Shown: positions 24,396 to 33,225 of the stretch, piece after piece | How the letters are laid out: each line of letters begins with the position of its first letter | Numbering within the stretch: position 1 is the first letter of the stretch | NCBI RefSeq assembly: GCF_030286555.1 | Contig: NZ_JASVWF010000008.1 | Location: 1-64,000 of the forward strand | Source: Actinomycetospora termitidis | GTDB lineage: Bacteria; Actinomycetota; Actinomycetes; Mycobacteriales; Pseudonocardiaceae | Length of the DNA: 64,000 nt | Direction: 5' to 3' | Notes under the pieces: generated by a model | What the model was told of the DNA's origin: nothing | The model's input: the letters and a program-made list of their open reading frames with translations, nothing else | Database searches by the model: none | Program-made: the position numbers and the translations under genes

Positions 24396-25910
24396 ATGGA
24401 CCTCGCATCGATGCTTCGCTGGGCCGCCGAACGCCACCCGCACCGTCGGGCGGTGTCCGGGCAGGGCCGCCGGCTGACCTACCGCGAGTGGGACGAGCGC
24501 ACGGACCGCCTCGCGGCGGCGTTGAGCGGCTGGGGCGTGCGGGCCGGGGATCGCCTGGCGCTGGTGATGCACGGCGGCGAGCCGCTCGCGAGCCTGCACC
24601 TGGCCGCGCAGAAGCTCGGCGCGGTCTCGGTGCCGCTGTCGACGCGGTTCGGCGTCGACGAGCTCGCCTACTGCCTCGGGGACGCGGGCGCGGTCATGGT
24701 CCTCACCGATCCGGCGCACGCCTCGCGGGTGGAGGCCGCCGCGGGCGCGGTCCCGATCCATGACGTCGCCGAGGTCGACGCGGCCGCGGAGGTCGCCGAC
24801 ACCACGGCCGTACCGCCGGCGCCGGACGAGTCCGCCGTGAGCGTGATGCTCTACACCTCCGGGACCACCGGGAAGCCGAAAGGCGTGCCCCGGACCCATC
24901 GCGCCGAGCACGCCGCCGCCGTCGCGCACGTGATGCAGACCGGGCAGCGGGCGGGCGTCGCCACGCTCGGGGTGATGCCGCTGTTCCACACGATGGGCCT
25001 GCGCACGCTGCTGGCCTCGATCGTGCTCGGTGGGACGTGGGTCGCCCAGCCCTCCTTCGACGCCGACGAGTCGATGGCGCTGATCCGCGACGAGGGGATC
25101 GGATCGCTGTACCTGGTGCCGACGATCTACTGGTCGCTCCTGCGCACCGGGCGCCTCGGCGAGGCCCACCGGCTCGACAACCTCGCCTACGCCGGGGCGG
25201 CCATGACCCCGTCGCTGGCCGAGGCGCTGGTCGAGGCGGTGCAGCCGCGCTCGTTCGTCAACCACTTCGGGTCGACCGAGATCTATACGTTCACCATCGG
25301 CGCGGACGTCGCCGCCAAGCCCGGCTGCGTCGGACGGGCCGGCTTGTTCTCCCGCGTCCGCTTGATCGCACCCATGCAGGGTGCACCGGTCGACGAGGAG
25401 GTCGCGCCCGGCGAGCAGGGCCAGGTCATCGTGTCGATGGCCTCGGCGGAGGCGTTCGGCGGCTACTGGAACCGCCCCGACGCGAACGCGAAGGCGATCC
25501 GCGACGGCTGGTACCACACCGGGGACCTCGCGATCGCCGACGAGGACGGGGACCTCTGGGTGTCCGGCCGCACCGACGACATGATCAACTCGGGCGGGGA
25601 GAACATCTACCCGGACGAGATCGAGGCGGCGCTCATCCGCTGCGCGGCGATCGACGACGTCTGCGTGGTCGGGCTGCCCGACGACCGGTGGGGCCACGCG
25701 GTGAGCGCCTTCGTCGTGCCCGTCGCCGGGATCGAGCCGGAGCTGGCCGCCGCCGCGACGCTCGCCCATGCCCGCGAGCACCTGCCATCGCTCAAGCGGC
25801 CCAAGCAGGCGATCGCCGTCGACGCGATCCCGCGCTCCGGGGTCGGCAAGACCCTTCGCCGGATGCTCGTCGCCGGCGAGTACACCCCCCGAGGAGAGGC
25901 CCGTGCCTGA
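24396..25910 (+). CDS. Acyl/aryl-CoA ligase, candidate 2-furoyl-CoA synthetase
   Basis: A 504-residue class I adenylate-forming enzyme with all core motifs: P-loop VMLYTSGTTGKPKGVPRTHR (about residue 152), SFVNHFGSTEIYTFTIGADV, the hinge HTGDLAIADEDGDLWVSGRT, DDMINSGGENIYPDEIEAAL and the C-terminal catalytic Lys in RSGVGKTLRRML. It activates a carboxylic acid with ATP and CoA. ATG has AAGGGAAGG upstream. It opens an operon with a molybdenum hydroxylase and a hydratase-fold enzyme, the same set as the hmf genes for 2-furoate; benzoate-like or heteroaromatic acids are alternatives. Confidence 0.85.
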   Translation: MDLASMLRWAAERHPHRRAVSGQGRRLTYREWDERTDRLAAALSGWGVRAGDRLALVMHGGEPLASLHLAAQKLGAVSVPLSTRFGVDELAYCLGDAGAVMVLTDPAHASRVEAAAGAVPIHDVAEVDAAAEVADTTAVPPAPDESAVSVMLYTSGTTGKPKGVPRTHRAEHAAAVAHVMQTGQRAGVATLGVMPLFHTMGLRTLLASIVLGGTWVAQPSFDADESMALIRDEGIGSLYLVPTIYWSLLRTGRLGEAHRLDNLAYAGAAMTPSLAEALVEAVQPRSFVNHFGSTEIYTFTIGADVAAKPGCVGRAGLFSRVRLIAPMQGAPVDEEVAPGEQGQVIVSMASAEAFGGYWNRPDANAKAIRDGWYHTGDLAIADEDGDLWVSGRTDDMINSGGENIYPDEIEAALIRCAAIDDVCVVGLPDDRWGHAVSAFVVPVAGIEPELAAAATLAHAREHLPSLKRPKQAIAVDAIPRSGVGKTLRRMLVAGEYTPRGEARA

Positions 25911-28332
25911 CATGACCGCAGAGGCCGCACCGCCGCGGTGGACCCCTTCGCGCGACGAGGACGCGGCCCTGGTCGCGGGCCGCGGCCGGTTCCTCGACGA
26001 CCTCGACCCGCTGCCGGGGACGCTGGTGGCCGCCGTCGTGCGCTCCACCCGGCCGCACGCCCGGCTCCTCGCGGTGGACCTGTCGAGGGCGCGCCGCCAC
26101 CCCGGGGTCGCCGCGGTGATCGGACCCGAGGAGGTTCGGACCGCTCTGCGTCCGTTCCCGCTGTCGACCGGCGCGGCGATGCCCTACCTCCCGACCGGCG
26201 TCGACAAGGTCCGCTTCGTCGGCGAGCCGATCGCCGTCGTCGTCGCGACCGACCGCTACGTCGCCGAGGACGCCGCCGAGCTCGTCGACGTGACCTACGA
26301 GGACCTGCCCGCCGTCAGCGACGCCCGGTCCGGGCTGGCCGACGATGCGCCCCGCCTGCACGAGGACGCCGAGTCCAACGTCGCGACGGACCGCACCTTC
26401 TCCTTCGGCGGACCGGACGACCGCTTCGCGGCCGCTGCGCACGTGGTGACCCGCCGCTACGAGTTCCCGCGCTACTCGTCCGTGCCGATGGAGTGCTACT
26501 CGGTCGTCGCGCACTGGACCGAGCAGGACGGCGGGCCGTCCGTCGAGGCCTGGGCGAACTTCCACGGGCCGTTCTCGATGGTGCCGGTCATGGCGGGCGC
26601 GCTGCGCATCCCGACCTCGCGGGTGCGCCTGCACGTCCCGGCCGACATCGGCGGCAGCTTCGGGATCAAAGCCGGCATCTATCCCTACGTGGTGCTCCTC
26701 GCGCTGGCGTCGAAGCACGCGGGGACACCGGTGCGATGGACCGAGGACCGCGTCGAGCACCTCACGGCGAGCTCGTCCGGCGCCGACCGGTCGATGGAGT
26801 TCTCGGCGGCGCTCGACGGCGAGGGCACGATCACCGCACTGCGCGCCGACCTCGTCGACAACGTCGGCGCCTACCTTCGGCCCCCGGAACCCTCGACGCT
26901 GTACCGCTGCTTCGGCAACATCACCGGGCCCTACCGCATCGACGCCGTCGGCATCCGGGCCCGGGCGGTCGTCACCAACACCATGCCGACCGGCCTCAAC
27001 CGCGGCTTCGGCGGCCAGCAGCTCTACTTCGGGCTGGAGCGGCTCCTGGACGACATCGCCGCCGAGCTCGACGTCGACGCCCTCGAGCTGCGCCGTCGCA
27101 ACCTCATCACCTCCTTCCCGCACGAGACCGCGACCGGAGGGGTGTACGACTCCGGCGACTACCTCGCCGCGCTCGACCTCGCGACGAAGAACGCCGACCT
27201 CCCCGAGCTGGAGAGGCGGCGCGACGAGGCTCGCGCGGCCGGCGCCCACTACGGCATCGGGACCGCCCTCGTGGTCGATCCGTCCGGGACCAACATCGGC
27301 TACGTCGGGCTCGCCACCCCGGCCGAGCAGCGGACCCCGGGGCGGGACAAGTCGGGGTCGACCGAGCACGTGCGGATGTCGGTCGATCCGCAGGGCGTCG
27401 TCACGGTGCTGCTCGGCTCGGTCCCCCAGGGACAGGGGCACGCCACGGTCGCCCGCAAGATCGCCGCGCAGCGCCTCGGGCTGCCCCCCGAGCAGGTCCG
27501 CGCCGTGATCGACATGGACACGGCGACCACCCCGTGGACGGTCACCTCCGGCAGCTACTCCTCCCGGTTCGCGCCGTTGGTCACCAGCGCCGTCGTCGCC
27601 GCGGCCGACACCATCGCCGTCACGGTGCGGGCCGCCGCGTCGACGCTGCTCGACGGCGTCGACCCCGCCACGCTCGTCCTCGAGGGCGGCGAGGTCCGCA
27701 CCCCCGACGGGCGGGCGGTGAAGTTCCGCCACGCCGCCGGTGTCGTGCACTGGGACCCCGCCGCGCTGCCCGCGGGAGTCCCGGCGCGGCTCTACGCCGA
27801 GGCCGAGTTCTCCCCGCGCGAGACCCGGGCCGCCTCGGCGGACGACCGGATCAACTCGTCGCTCTGCTACGGATTCGTGGCCGAGATCGTCGCGGTGCGG
27901 ATCGACCCGGACACCCTCGAGATCGAGGTCGACCGGGTGTCGTCGGTCCACGACGCCGGCACGGTCCTCGACCAGACGTTGCTCGACGGCCAGGTGTACG
28001 GCGCCCTCGTGCACGGGCTCGGCGGCGCCGCCTACGAGGAGTTCACCCACGCTCCGTCGAGTCAGCCGACCGCGGCCACGTTCCTCGACTACCTGTGCCC
28101 CACCTCCGCCGAGGCGGGCTTCGAGTTGCGCACCGACCACGTGGTGTCGCCTTCGCCGCTCACCCCGCTCGGTGCCAAGGGCTGCGGCGAGGGCTCCTCG
28201 ATGAGCTTCCCCGTGGCCTACGCCAACGCCGTCGCCGACGCCCTCGCGCCGCTCGGCATCGACGTCACCTCCCTGCCCCTGCACGGCGAGGTGCTCCACC
28301 AGCTGTTGACCGACGATCGGAAGGACGCCTGA
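25903..28332 (+). CDS. Molybdenum hydroxylase large subunit (xanthine dehydrogenase/aryl- or furoyl-CoA dehydrogenase family)
   Basis: An 809-residue molybdopterin subunit. GTG at 25903 fits GAGGAG and overlaps the ligase stop by 8 bases (ATG at 25912 is the alternative). The N-terminal Ald_Xan domain includes GRGRFLDDLDPLPGTLVAAV and KVRFVGEPIAVVVATDRYVA. Moco-binding motifs follow: VPADIGGSFGIKAGIYPYV, GLNRGFGGQQLYFGLERLLD, VPQGQGHATVARKIAAQRLG and TPLGAKGCGEGSSMSFPVAY with the catalytic Glu. It lacks the Cys loop that holds copper in CO dehydrogenase. With the FAD and 2Fe-2S subunits downstream it would hydroxylate a CoA thioester or N-heterocycle using water. Confidence 0.88.
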   Translation: MPDMTAEAAPPRWTPSRDEDAALVAGRGRFLDDLDPLPGTLVAAVVRSTRPHARLLAVDLSRARRHPGVAAVIGPEEVRTALRPFPLSTGAAMPYLPTGVDKVRFVGEPIAVVVATDRYVAEDAAELVDVTYEDLPAVSDARSGLADDAPRLHEDAESNVATDRTFSFGGPDDRFAAAAHVVTRRYEFPRYSSVPMECYSVVAHWTEQDGGPSVEAWANFHGPFSMVPVMAGALRIPTSRVRLHVPADIGGSFGIKAGIYPYVVLLALASKHAGTPVRWTEDRVEHLTASSSGADRSMEFSAALDGEGTITALRADLVDNVGAYLRPPEPSTLYRCFGNITGPYRIDAVGIRARAVVTNTMPTGLNRGFGGQQLYFGLERLLDDIAAELDVDALELRRRNLITSFPHETATGGVYDSGDYLAALDLATKNADLPELERRRDEARAAGAHYGIGTALVVDPSGTNIGYVGLATPAEQRTPGRDKSGSTEHVRMSVDPQGVVTVLLGSVPQGQGHATVARKIAAQRLGLPPEQVRAVIDMDTATTPWTVTSGSYSSRFAPLVTSAVVAAADTIAVTVRAAASTLLDGVDPATLVLEGGEVRTPDGRAVKFRHAAGVVHWDPAALPAGVPARLYAEAEFSPRETRAASADDRINSSLCYGFVAEIVAVRIDPDTLEIEVDRVSSVHDAGTVLDQTLLDGQVYGALVHGLGGAAYEEFTHAPSSQPTAATFLDYLCPTSAEAGFELRTDHVVSPSPLTPLGAKGCGEGSSMSFPVAYANAVADALAPLGIDVTSLPLHGEVLHQLLTDDRKDA

Positions 28333-28333
28333 C

Positions 28334-29110
28334 ATGTCACTGACCGGCGGCGACGTCACCCTCGAGCGCGACGGCCACGTCGCCTACGTGACGCTCTCCC
28401 ACGGCAGGTACACCGTCGTGACGATGGAGATGCGCCGGCTGGTGGCCGAGCGCTTCGCCGAGATCGACGCCGACCCCGAGGTACGGGTCGTGGTCGTGCG
28501 CAGCGACGGCGAGCACTTCACCTCCGGCGGCGACATCGCCGGGTTCATGGAGGTCGACCCGATCGACCTCACCGACCTCGGGCACGACGTGACCGCCGCC
28601 GCGCGCAGCCCCAAGCCGGTCATCGCGGCGATCGACGGGTACTGCTTCGGCGTCGGGCTGGAGATGGTGCTCTCGTGCGACATCCGGTTCGGCACCGGGC
28701 GCACCCAGCTGGCGCTTCCCGAGATGAATCTCGGCATGATTCCCGGCTCCGGCGGCACGCAGCGCCTCGCCCGCCTGATCGGCCAGTCGCGGGCGAAGTT
28801 CCACATCCTCTCCGCCACCCGGATCCAGGCCCAGCAGGCGCTGGACTGGGGGATCCTCTCCGGCGAGCTCCATGCCGACCGCGACGCCCTGGGCGAGGCC
28901 GTCGACGCGCTCGCGCAGAAGATGGCGAGCCTCTCCCCCGCCGCGCTGCGCACGGCGAAGGAGGTCCTCGACCGCGGCGTCGACGGGCCGCTGTACACCG
29001 GCATCGAGCTGGAGCGGAAGGCCTACTCGATGCTGCGGGCCACCCAGGATTTCGCCGAGGGTGTGAAGGCGTTCGGCGAGAAGCGCAGCCCCGTCTTCAC
29101 GGGGCGGTGA
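28334..29110 (+). CDS. Enoyl-CoA hydratase/isomerase family protein
   Basis: A 258-residue crotonase-fold protein. It has the oxyanion-hole segment EHFTSGGDIAGFMEVDPID, VIAAIDGYCFGVGLEMVLSC, and LALPEMNLGMIPGSGGTQRL with the Glu used in hydration, then LARLIGQSRAKFHILSATRI. It starts 1 base after the large subunit stop and ends 4 bases before the FAD subunit, so it is embedded among dehydrogenase genes. In the hmf-type 2-furoate pathway a crotonase-family enzyme acts on the hydroxylated furoyl-CoA or 2-oxoglutaryl-CoA, which fits this position. The exact reaction is inferred. Confidence 0.85.
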   Translation: MSLTGGDVTLERDGHVAYVTLSHGRYTVVTMEMRRLVAERFAEIDADPEVRVVVVRSDGEHFTSGGDIAGFMEVDPIDLTDLGHDVTAAARSPKPVIAAIDGYCFGVGLEMVLSCDIRFGTGRTQLALPEMNLGMIPGSGGTQRLARLIGQSRAKFHILSATRIQAQQALDWGILSGELHADRDALGEAVDALAQKMASLSPAALRTAKEVLDRGVDGPLYTGIELERKAYSMLRATQDFAEGVKAFGEKRSPVFTGR

Positions 29111-29114
29111 CCCG

Positions 29115-29990
29115 ATGAAGGCAGCACCCTTCGCCTACGTCCGGCCCCCGACCCTCGACGACGTGCTGGCCGAGCTCGGCGGCGGGGACGGCAAGGTCCT
29201 GGCCGGCGGCCAGTCCCTGGTCCCCGTGCTCGCGATGCGGCTGGGCCGCCCCGCCACCCTGGTCGACGTCACCGCCGTTCCCGAGCTCACCGAGTACGGG
29301 CCGGACGCGCGCTCCGGCTACCGGGTCGCCGCGGCCGTCCGGCAGCGGGTCGTGGAGCACGATCCGGCCGCGCGGGACGTGCCCCTGATCGCGATGGCGA
29401 TGCCGTTCGTCGGGCACCGGGAGCTGCGCAGCCGCGGCACGGTGTGCGGCAGCCTCGCCCACGCCGACCCGGCCGCGGAGCTGCCCGCCGTGGCCTGCTG
29501 CCTCGACGCGCAGGTCGAGGTGTCCGGGCCCGGTGGGGCCCGCACCGTCCCGGCGAAGGAGTTCGTCACCGGCGCCATGACGACGGCGGCCGGGCCCGAG
29601 GACGTCGTCACCGCGGTCACGTTCCCGGCCGCCCGTCCCGGGGACGGGTTCGGGTTCGCCGAGATCGCCCGCCGGCACGGCGACTTCGCCCTCGCCGGCG
29701 TGGTGTGCCGGGTGCAGGTCGCCGACTCGGGGGCGGTGCGCTCCGCCGTCCTCACGGGGTTCGGCATCTCCGACCGGGCGGTCACCCGCGACGTCACCGC
29801 GCTGCTCGCCACCGGCGAGAGCGAGGAGGACCTCCGGCCCGCCACCACCGAGCTGGCCGCCGCGCTCGTCGACACCGGTGGGGACACGCACGGCTCCACC
29901 GGCTACCGGCGGCGGCTCTTCGCCGTCCTCGCCGCCCGCGAGCTGTCCCGGGCGCTGCGCCGTGCCCGCGAGGGAAGGACCACTGCATGA
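29115..29990 (+). CDS. Molybdenum hydroxylase FAD-binding (medium) subunit
   Basis: A 291-residue subunit of the CoxM/HcrB type. It has the start FAYVRPPTLDDVLAELGGGD, the FAD pyrophosphate loop KVLAGGQSLVPVLAMRLGRP, the second FAD motif RSRGTVCGSLAHADPAAELP and the C-terminal CO_deh_flav domain GFGFAEIARRHGDFALAGVV. It transfers electrons from the 2Fe-2S clusters to an external acceptor. Its stop overlaps the next ATG (ATGA). It forms one enzyme with the large subunit at 25903 and the small subunit at 29987. Confidence 0.92.
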   Translation: MKAAPFAYVRPPTLDDVLAELGGGDGKVLAGGQSLVPVLAMRLGRPATLVDVTAVPELTEYGPDARSGYRVAAAVRQRVVEHDPAARDVPLIAMAMPFVGHRELRSRGTVCGSLAHADPAAELPAVACCLDAQVEVSGPGGARTVPAKEFVTGAMTTAAGPEDVVTAVTFPAARPGDGFGFAEIARRHGDFALAGVVCRVQVADSGAVRSAVLTGFGISDRAVTRDVTALLATGESEEDLRPATTELAAALVDTGGDTHGSTGYRRRLFAVLAARELSRALRRAREGRTTA

Positions 29991-31246
29991 CCGCCGCCCC
30001 CGAGCGCCACGACACCGGCTCCCGCCGCGTGCCCGCGCCCGTTGCCCGGGTCGCAGCACACGAGACCGCCGAGGTGACCTTCGTCGTCAACGGCACCGAG
30101 ACCACCGTCGAGGTGCCGCCCCGGGCCCACCTCGGGGACGTCCTGCGCGAGCGCCTCGGCCTCACCGGCACGCACCTCGGCTGCGAGCACGGGGTCTGCG
30201 GCATGTGCACCGTGCTCCTCGACGGCGAGGCCGCCCGGGCGTGCCTGCTGTTCGCCGTGCAGTGCGAGGGTGCGGAGATCGTCACCGTGGAGGGGCTCGG
30301 CTCCCCCGACGACCAGCACCCGCTGCAGCAGGCGTTCTCCGCCCACCACGCCCTGCAGTGCGGGTTCTGCACGCCCGGGATGCTGATGAGCAGCTACGAC
30401 CTGCTCGCCAACGAACCGGAGACCGCCGAGGAGGACCTGCCCGAGGCGATGTCGGGCGTGCTGTGCCGCTGCACCGGCTACCGCGGCATCCTGGCGGCCG
30501 TCTCCGACGTCGCCGGGACCTACCCCGACGGCGTGCCGGAGCCCCGGGGATGTGCGCCACGGATGCTGGTCGGCCGGTCCGCGGCCAGCCGTCCCGGCGA
30601 TGCTCCCGAGGACACCGCGGCGGCGGCTCCGCAGCTCAGTGAGGTGCGGCTGCCCTCCGGCCCGCCCTCCGCGGTCGTCGACGTGACCTCGCAGCTGACC
30701 TCCCCGGTGGACCGCGTCTGGGCCGTGCTCACCGATTTCGACCTGCTGGCGCGCTGCCTGCCCGGGGCCCAGCTCGTCGAGTCCTACGACGAGGACCGCC
30801 ACCGCGGGCGGGCCACCGTCGCGCTCGGCCCCGTGAAGCTGTCGTTCGAGGGACTCGCCCAGGTCGTCGAGCGGGACCCGGACACCCACCGGCTCCGCTT
30901 CCACGGCCAGGGGAAGGACACCGGCGGCAGCGCGACCTCCGCCGACGTCGTCCTGGCCGCGACGCCGACCGCCGACGGCGGCACCGAGCTCACCGCGCAC
31001 GCCGACGTGCACCTGTCCGGACGGGTCGCCCAGTTCGGCCGGGCCCTGGCCGGGGACGTGTCCCGCCGACTGTTCGAGCAGTTCGCCGCCGGGGTGGACG
31101 AGGCCGCCGAGACCGGTTCGGTCTCCGAGGTCTCCCTCGCGCGCAGGCTACGACTCGCGGCCGGGGCGGCCCGCGACGCCGCTGTCGGCGCCTTGCGCCG
31201 AACTGCACACCGCGTCCGTGACCGCATCCGGCACGGGAACGCCTGA
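29987..31246 (+). CDS. Fusion of 2Fe-2S small subunit and CoxG-like SRPBCC domain
   Basis: A 419-residue fusion. Residues about 25-185 are the small subunit: plant-type ferredoxin cluster GCEHGVCGMCTVLLDGEA and the second cluster HALQCGFCTPGMLMSSYDL with CRCTGYRGILAAV. After a linker of about 40 residues comes a CoxG/SRPBCC domain (about 225-375): VDVTSQLTSPVDRVWAVLTD, LARCLPGAQLVESY, GRATVALGPVKLSFEGLAQV, VHLSGRVAQFGRALAGDVSR. CoxG helps recruit or mature CO-dehydrogenase-type enzymes at the membrane; here it is covalently tied to the small subunit. The last 45 residues are basic and could bind membrane lipids. Start by ATGA coupling. Confidence 0.9.
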   Translation: MTAAPERHDTGSRRVPAPVARVAAHETAEVTFVVNGTETTVEVPPRAHLGDVLRERLGLTGTHLGCEHGVCGMCTVLLDGEAARACLLFAVQCEGAEIVTVEGLGSPDDQHPLQQAFSAHHALQCGFCTPGMLMSSYDLLANEPETAEEDLPEAMSGVLCRCTGYRGILAAVSDVAGTYPDGVPEPRGCAPRMLVGRSAASRPGDAPEDTAAAAPQLSEVRLPSGPPSAVVDVTSQLTSPVDRVWAVLTDFDLLARCLPGAQLVESYDEDRHRGRATVALGPVKLSFEGLAQVVERDPDTHRLRFHGQGKDTGGSATSADVVLAATPTADGGTELTAHADVHLSGRVAQFGRALAGDVSRRLFEQFAAGVDEAAETGSVSEVSLARRLRLAAGAARDAAVGALRRTAHRVRDRIRHGNA

Positions 31247-31375
31247 CCATCGGCGCACGTCGGCGCTGGTCGCGTTCTGGGTCCACGACGACGCCAGCTG
31301 GAGCACCGGGGCGACGCCGGTTTCATGCGCATGCCGCATCGGTCATCCGGCCGCCCCACGACGAGAGGACCGCTG

Positions 31376-31810
31376 ATGGCGGACACGAAGAACGGCCCCG
31401 AGCTGCATCCGGTCACCGAGGAACTCGCGAGTGGGAAGAACTTCGCTGCGGTGACCACGGTGCTGCCCAGCGGCAGGCTGCAGACCCAGATGCTGTGGGT
31501 CGCGATCAAGGACGGGCAGCTGGTCCTCAACACCGAGACCCACCGCAAGCGCTACCGCAACCTGCAGTCCGACCCCCGGATCACCGTGCTGATCCGCGAC
31601 GAGTCCGACCCCTACCGCTACGCCGAGATCCGCGGCCGGGTCGAGCGGACCACCACCGGCGACGAGGCCCGCACCCACATCGACGAGGTCGCCCACCAGT
31701 ACCTGGGCACCGACTACCCACCCGAGGGCATCAAGTCCGAGCGCGTGATCCTCTGGGTCACCCCCGAACGCCAGACGATCATCGACCAGAACAAGGACAC
31801 CAGCGACTGA
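31376..31810 (+). CDS. PPOX-class F420-dependent oxidoreductase, copy 2
   Basis: A 144-residue protein almost identical to that at 9339-9773 but on the opposite strand. At DNA level, by eye, the first 160 bases differ at about 13 positions while the last 270 differ at about 2. ATG at 31376 is the same start as in copy 1. It follows the molybdenum hydroxylase operon after 129 bases and precedes the aldehyde dehydrogenase gene by 35, so it likely begins a new unit with it. The family is F420- or flavin-dependent reductases; the redundancy suggests dosage or independent regulation. Confidence 0.85.
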   Translation: MADTKNGPELHPVTEELASGKNFAAVTTVLPSGRLQTQMLWVAIKDGQLVLNTETHRKRYRNLQSDPRITVLIRDESDPYRYAEIRGRVERTTTGDEARTHIDEVAHQYLGTDYPPEGIKSERVILWVTPERQTIIDQNKDTSD

Positions 31811-31845
31811 CCTCGCTTCGTCCTGTCGAAGGGATCACCACCACC

Positions 31846-33225
31846 ATGGCCATCGCGACCATCAACCCCGCCACCGGCGAGACCGTCCGCGAGTTCGAGG
31901 CGCTGACCGAGGCGCAGCTGGAGGAGAAGCTCCAGCGCTCGTGGGACACCTTCCGGACCTACCGGGACACGACCTTCTCCCAGCGCGCCGACTGGCTGCG
32001 GCGCGCCGCGGACATCTTCGACGAGGACAACGAGCGGCTCGCCCAGCTCGCCACCCTCGAGATGGGCAAGACCCTCGTGGCCGCCCGCGCCGAGGTCACC
32101 AAGTGCGCCTACGGCTGCCGCTGGTACGCCGACCACGCGGCCGAGGCCCTCGCGGACGTCGAGTGGCCGCACCCGTCGAACGCCCCGGAGCACGCCCGCA
32201 TCATCACGCGCTACCAGCCGCTGGGCCCCGTGCTCGCGGTCATGCCGTGGAACTTCCCCTACTGGCAGGTGCTGCGCTTCGCCGCGCCGGCGCTGATGAC
32301 GGGCAACACCGGACTCCTCAAGCACGCCTCGAACGTCCCCCAGGTGGCGATGGCCATCGAGGACGTCCTGACCCGGGCCGGGTTCCCCGAGGGCGCTTTC
32401 CAGACCTTGTTGGTCCCGAGCTCGCAGATCGAGGGGATCATCGACGACGACCGCGTCCGCGCCGTGACCCTCACCGGCAGCGAGCCCGCCGGCCGCGAGG
32501 TCGGCGCCCGCGCCGGCCGGAACGTCAAGACGAGTGTGCTCGAGCTCGGCGGCAGCGACCCGTTCATCGTCATGCCCTCCGCCGACCTCGAGGCCACCGC
32601 GGACGCGGCGGTCTCGAGCCGGACCCTCAACAACGGGCAGTCCTGCATCAACGCCAAGCGCTTCATCGTCCACGAGCAGATCGCCGACGAGTTCCAGCGG
32701 CTGCTGGTCGAGAAGATGGACGCCCTCACCGTCGGCGACCCGTCCGACGAGAACACCGAGCTCGGCCCGATGTCCGGCCCACAGGGACTCGAGGAGCTCG
32801 ACCAGCAGGTCCAGGACTCCGTGGCCAAGGGCGCCACGCTCCTCACCGGCGGCAAGCCCCTGGGCGGGCCCGGCAACTACTACCCCGCGACGGTGCTGGC
32901 CGACATCCCGAAGAACGCCCCCGCGTACTACGAGGAGCTCTTCGGACCGGTCGCCCTCGTCTTCCGCGCCCGGGACATCGACGATGCCATCGACATCGCC
33001 AACGACTCGTCGTTCGGCCTCGGTGGCAGCGCCTGGACCGAGGACGAGGACGAGAAGGAGCGCTTCGCCAACGAGGTCGAGAGCGGCATGGTCTACATCA
33101 ACAAGATCACCGAGTCGACGCCCGAAGTGCCGTTCGGCGGGGCGAAGAACTCCGGCTACGGCCGCGAGCTCGCCTCCTTCGGCCCGCAGTCGTTCGTCAA
33201 CGCCAAGACGATCTGGATCCAGTGA
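31846..33225 (+). CDS. NAD(P)-dependent succinate-semialdehyde dehydrogenase family protein
   Basis: A 459-residue aldehyde dehydrogenase from ATG 31846 (MAIATINPATGETVREFEAL). It has the NAD site VMPWNFPYWQVLRFAAPAL, the general base in VLELGGSDPFIVM, the nucleophile in NNGQSCINAKRFIVHE (Cys about 265) and the end VPFGGAKNSGYGRELASFG. The length and SCINAKRF motif are those of the GabD1-like group acting on succinate semialdehyde. Its stop overlaps the VOC gene (GTGA), so they are coupled. It could feed C4 products of furan or aromatic breakdown into the TCA cycle. Confidence 0.9.
   Translation: MAIATINPATGETVREFEALTEAQLEEKLQRSWDTFRTYRDTTFSQRADWLRRAADIFDEDNERLAQLATLEMGKTLVAARAEVTKCAYGCRWYADHAAEALADVEWPHPSNAPEHARIITRYQPLGPVLAVMPWNFPYWQVLRFAAPALMTGNTGLLKHASNVPQVAMAIEDVLTRAGFPEGAFQTLLVPSSQIEGIIDDDRVRAVTLTGSEPAGREVGARAGRNVKTSVLELGGSDPFIVMPSADLEATADAAVSSRTLNNGQSCINAKRFIVHEQIADEFQRLLVEKMDALTVGDPSDENTELGPMSGPQGLEELDQQVQDSVAKGATLLTGGKPLGGPGNYYPATVLADIPKNAPAYYEELFGPVALVFRARDIDDAIDIANDSSFGLGGSAWTEDEDEKERFANEVESGMVYINKITESTPEVPFGGAKNSGYGRELASFGPQSFVNAKTIWIQ

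Noticed and set aside
25792-28359. An 855-aa minus-strand ORF opposite the molybdenum hydroxylase
   Set aside because: Its open length comes from codon bias of the real gene on the plus strand; it has no motif or start signal.
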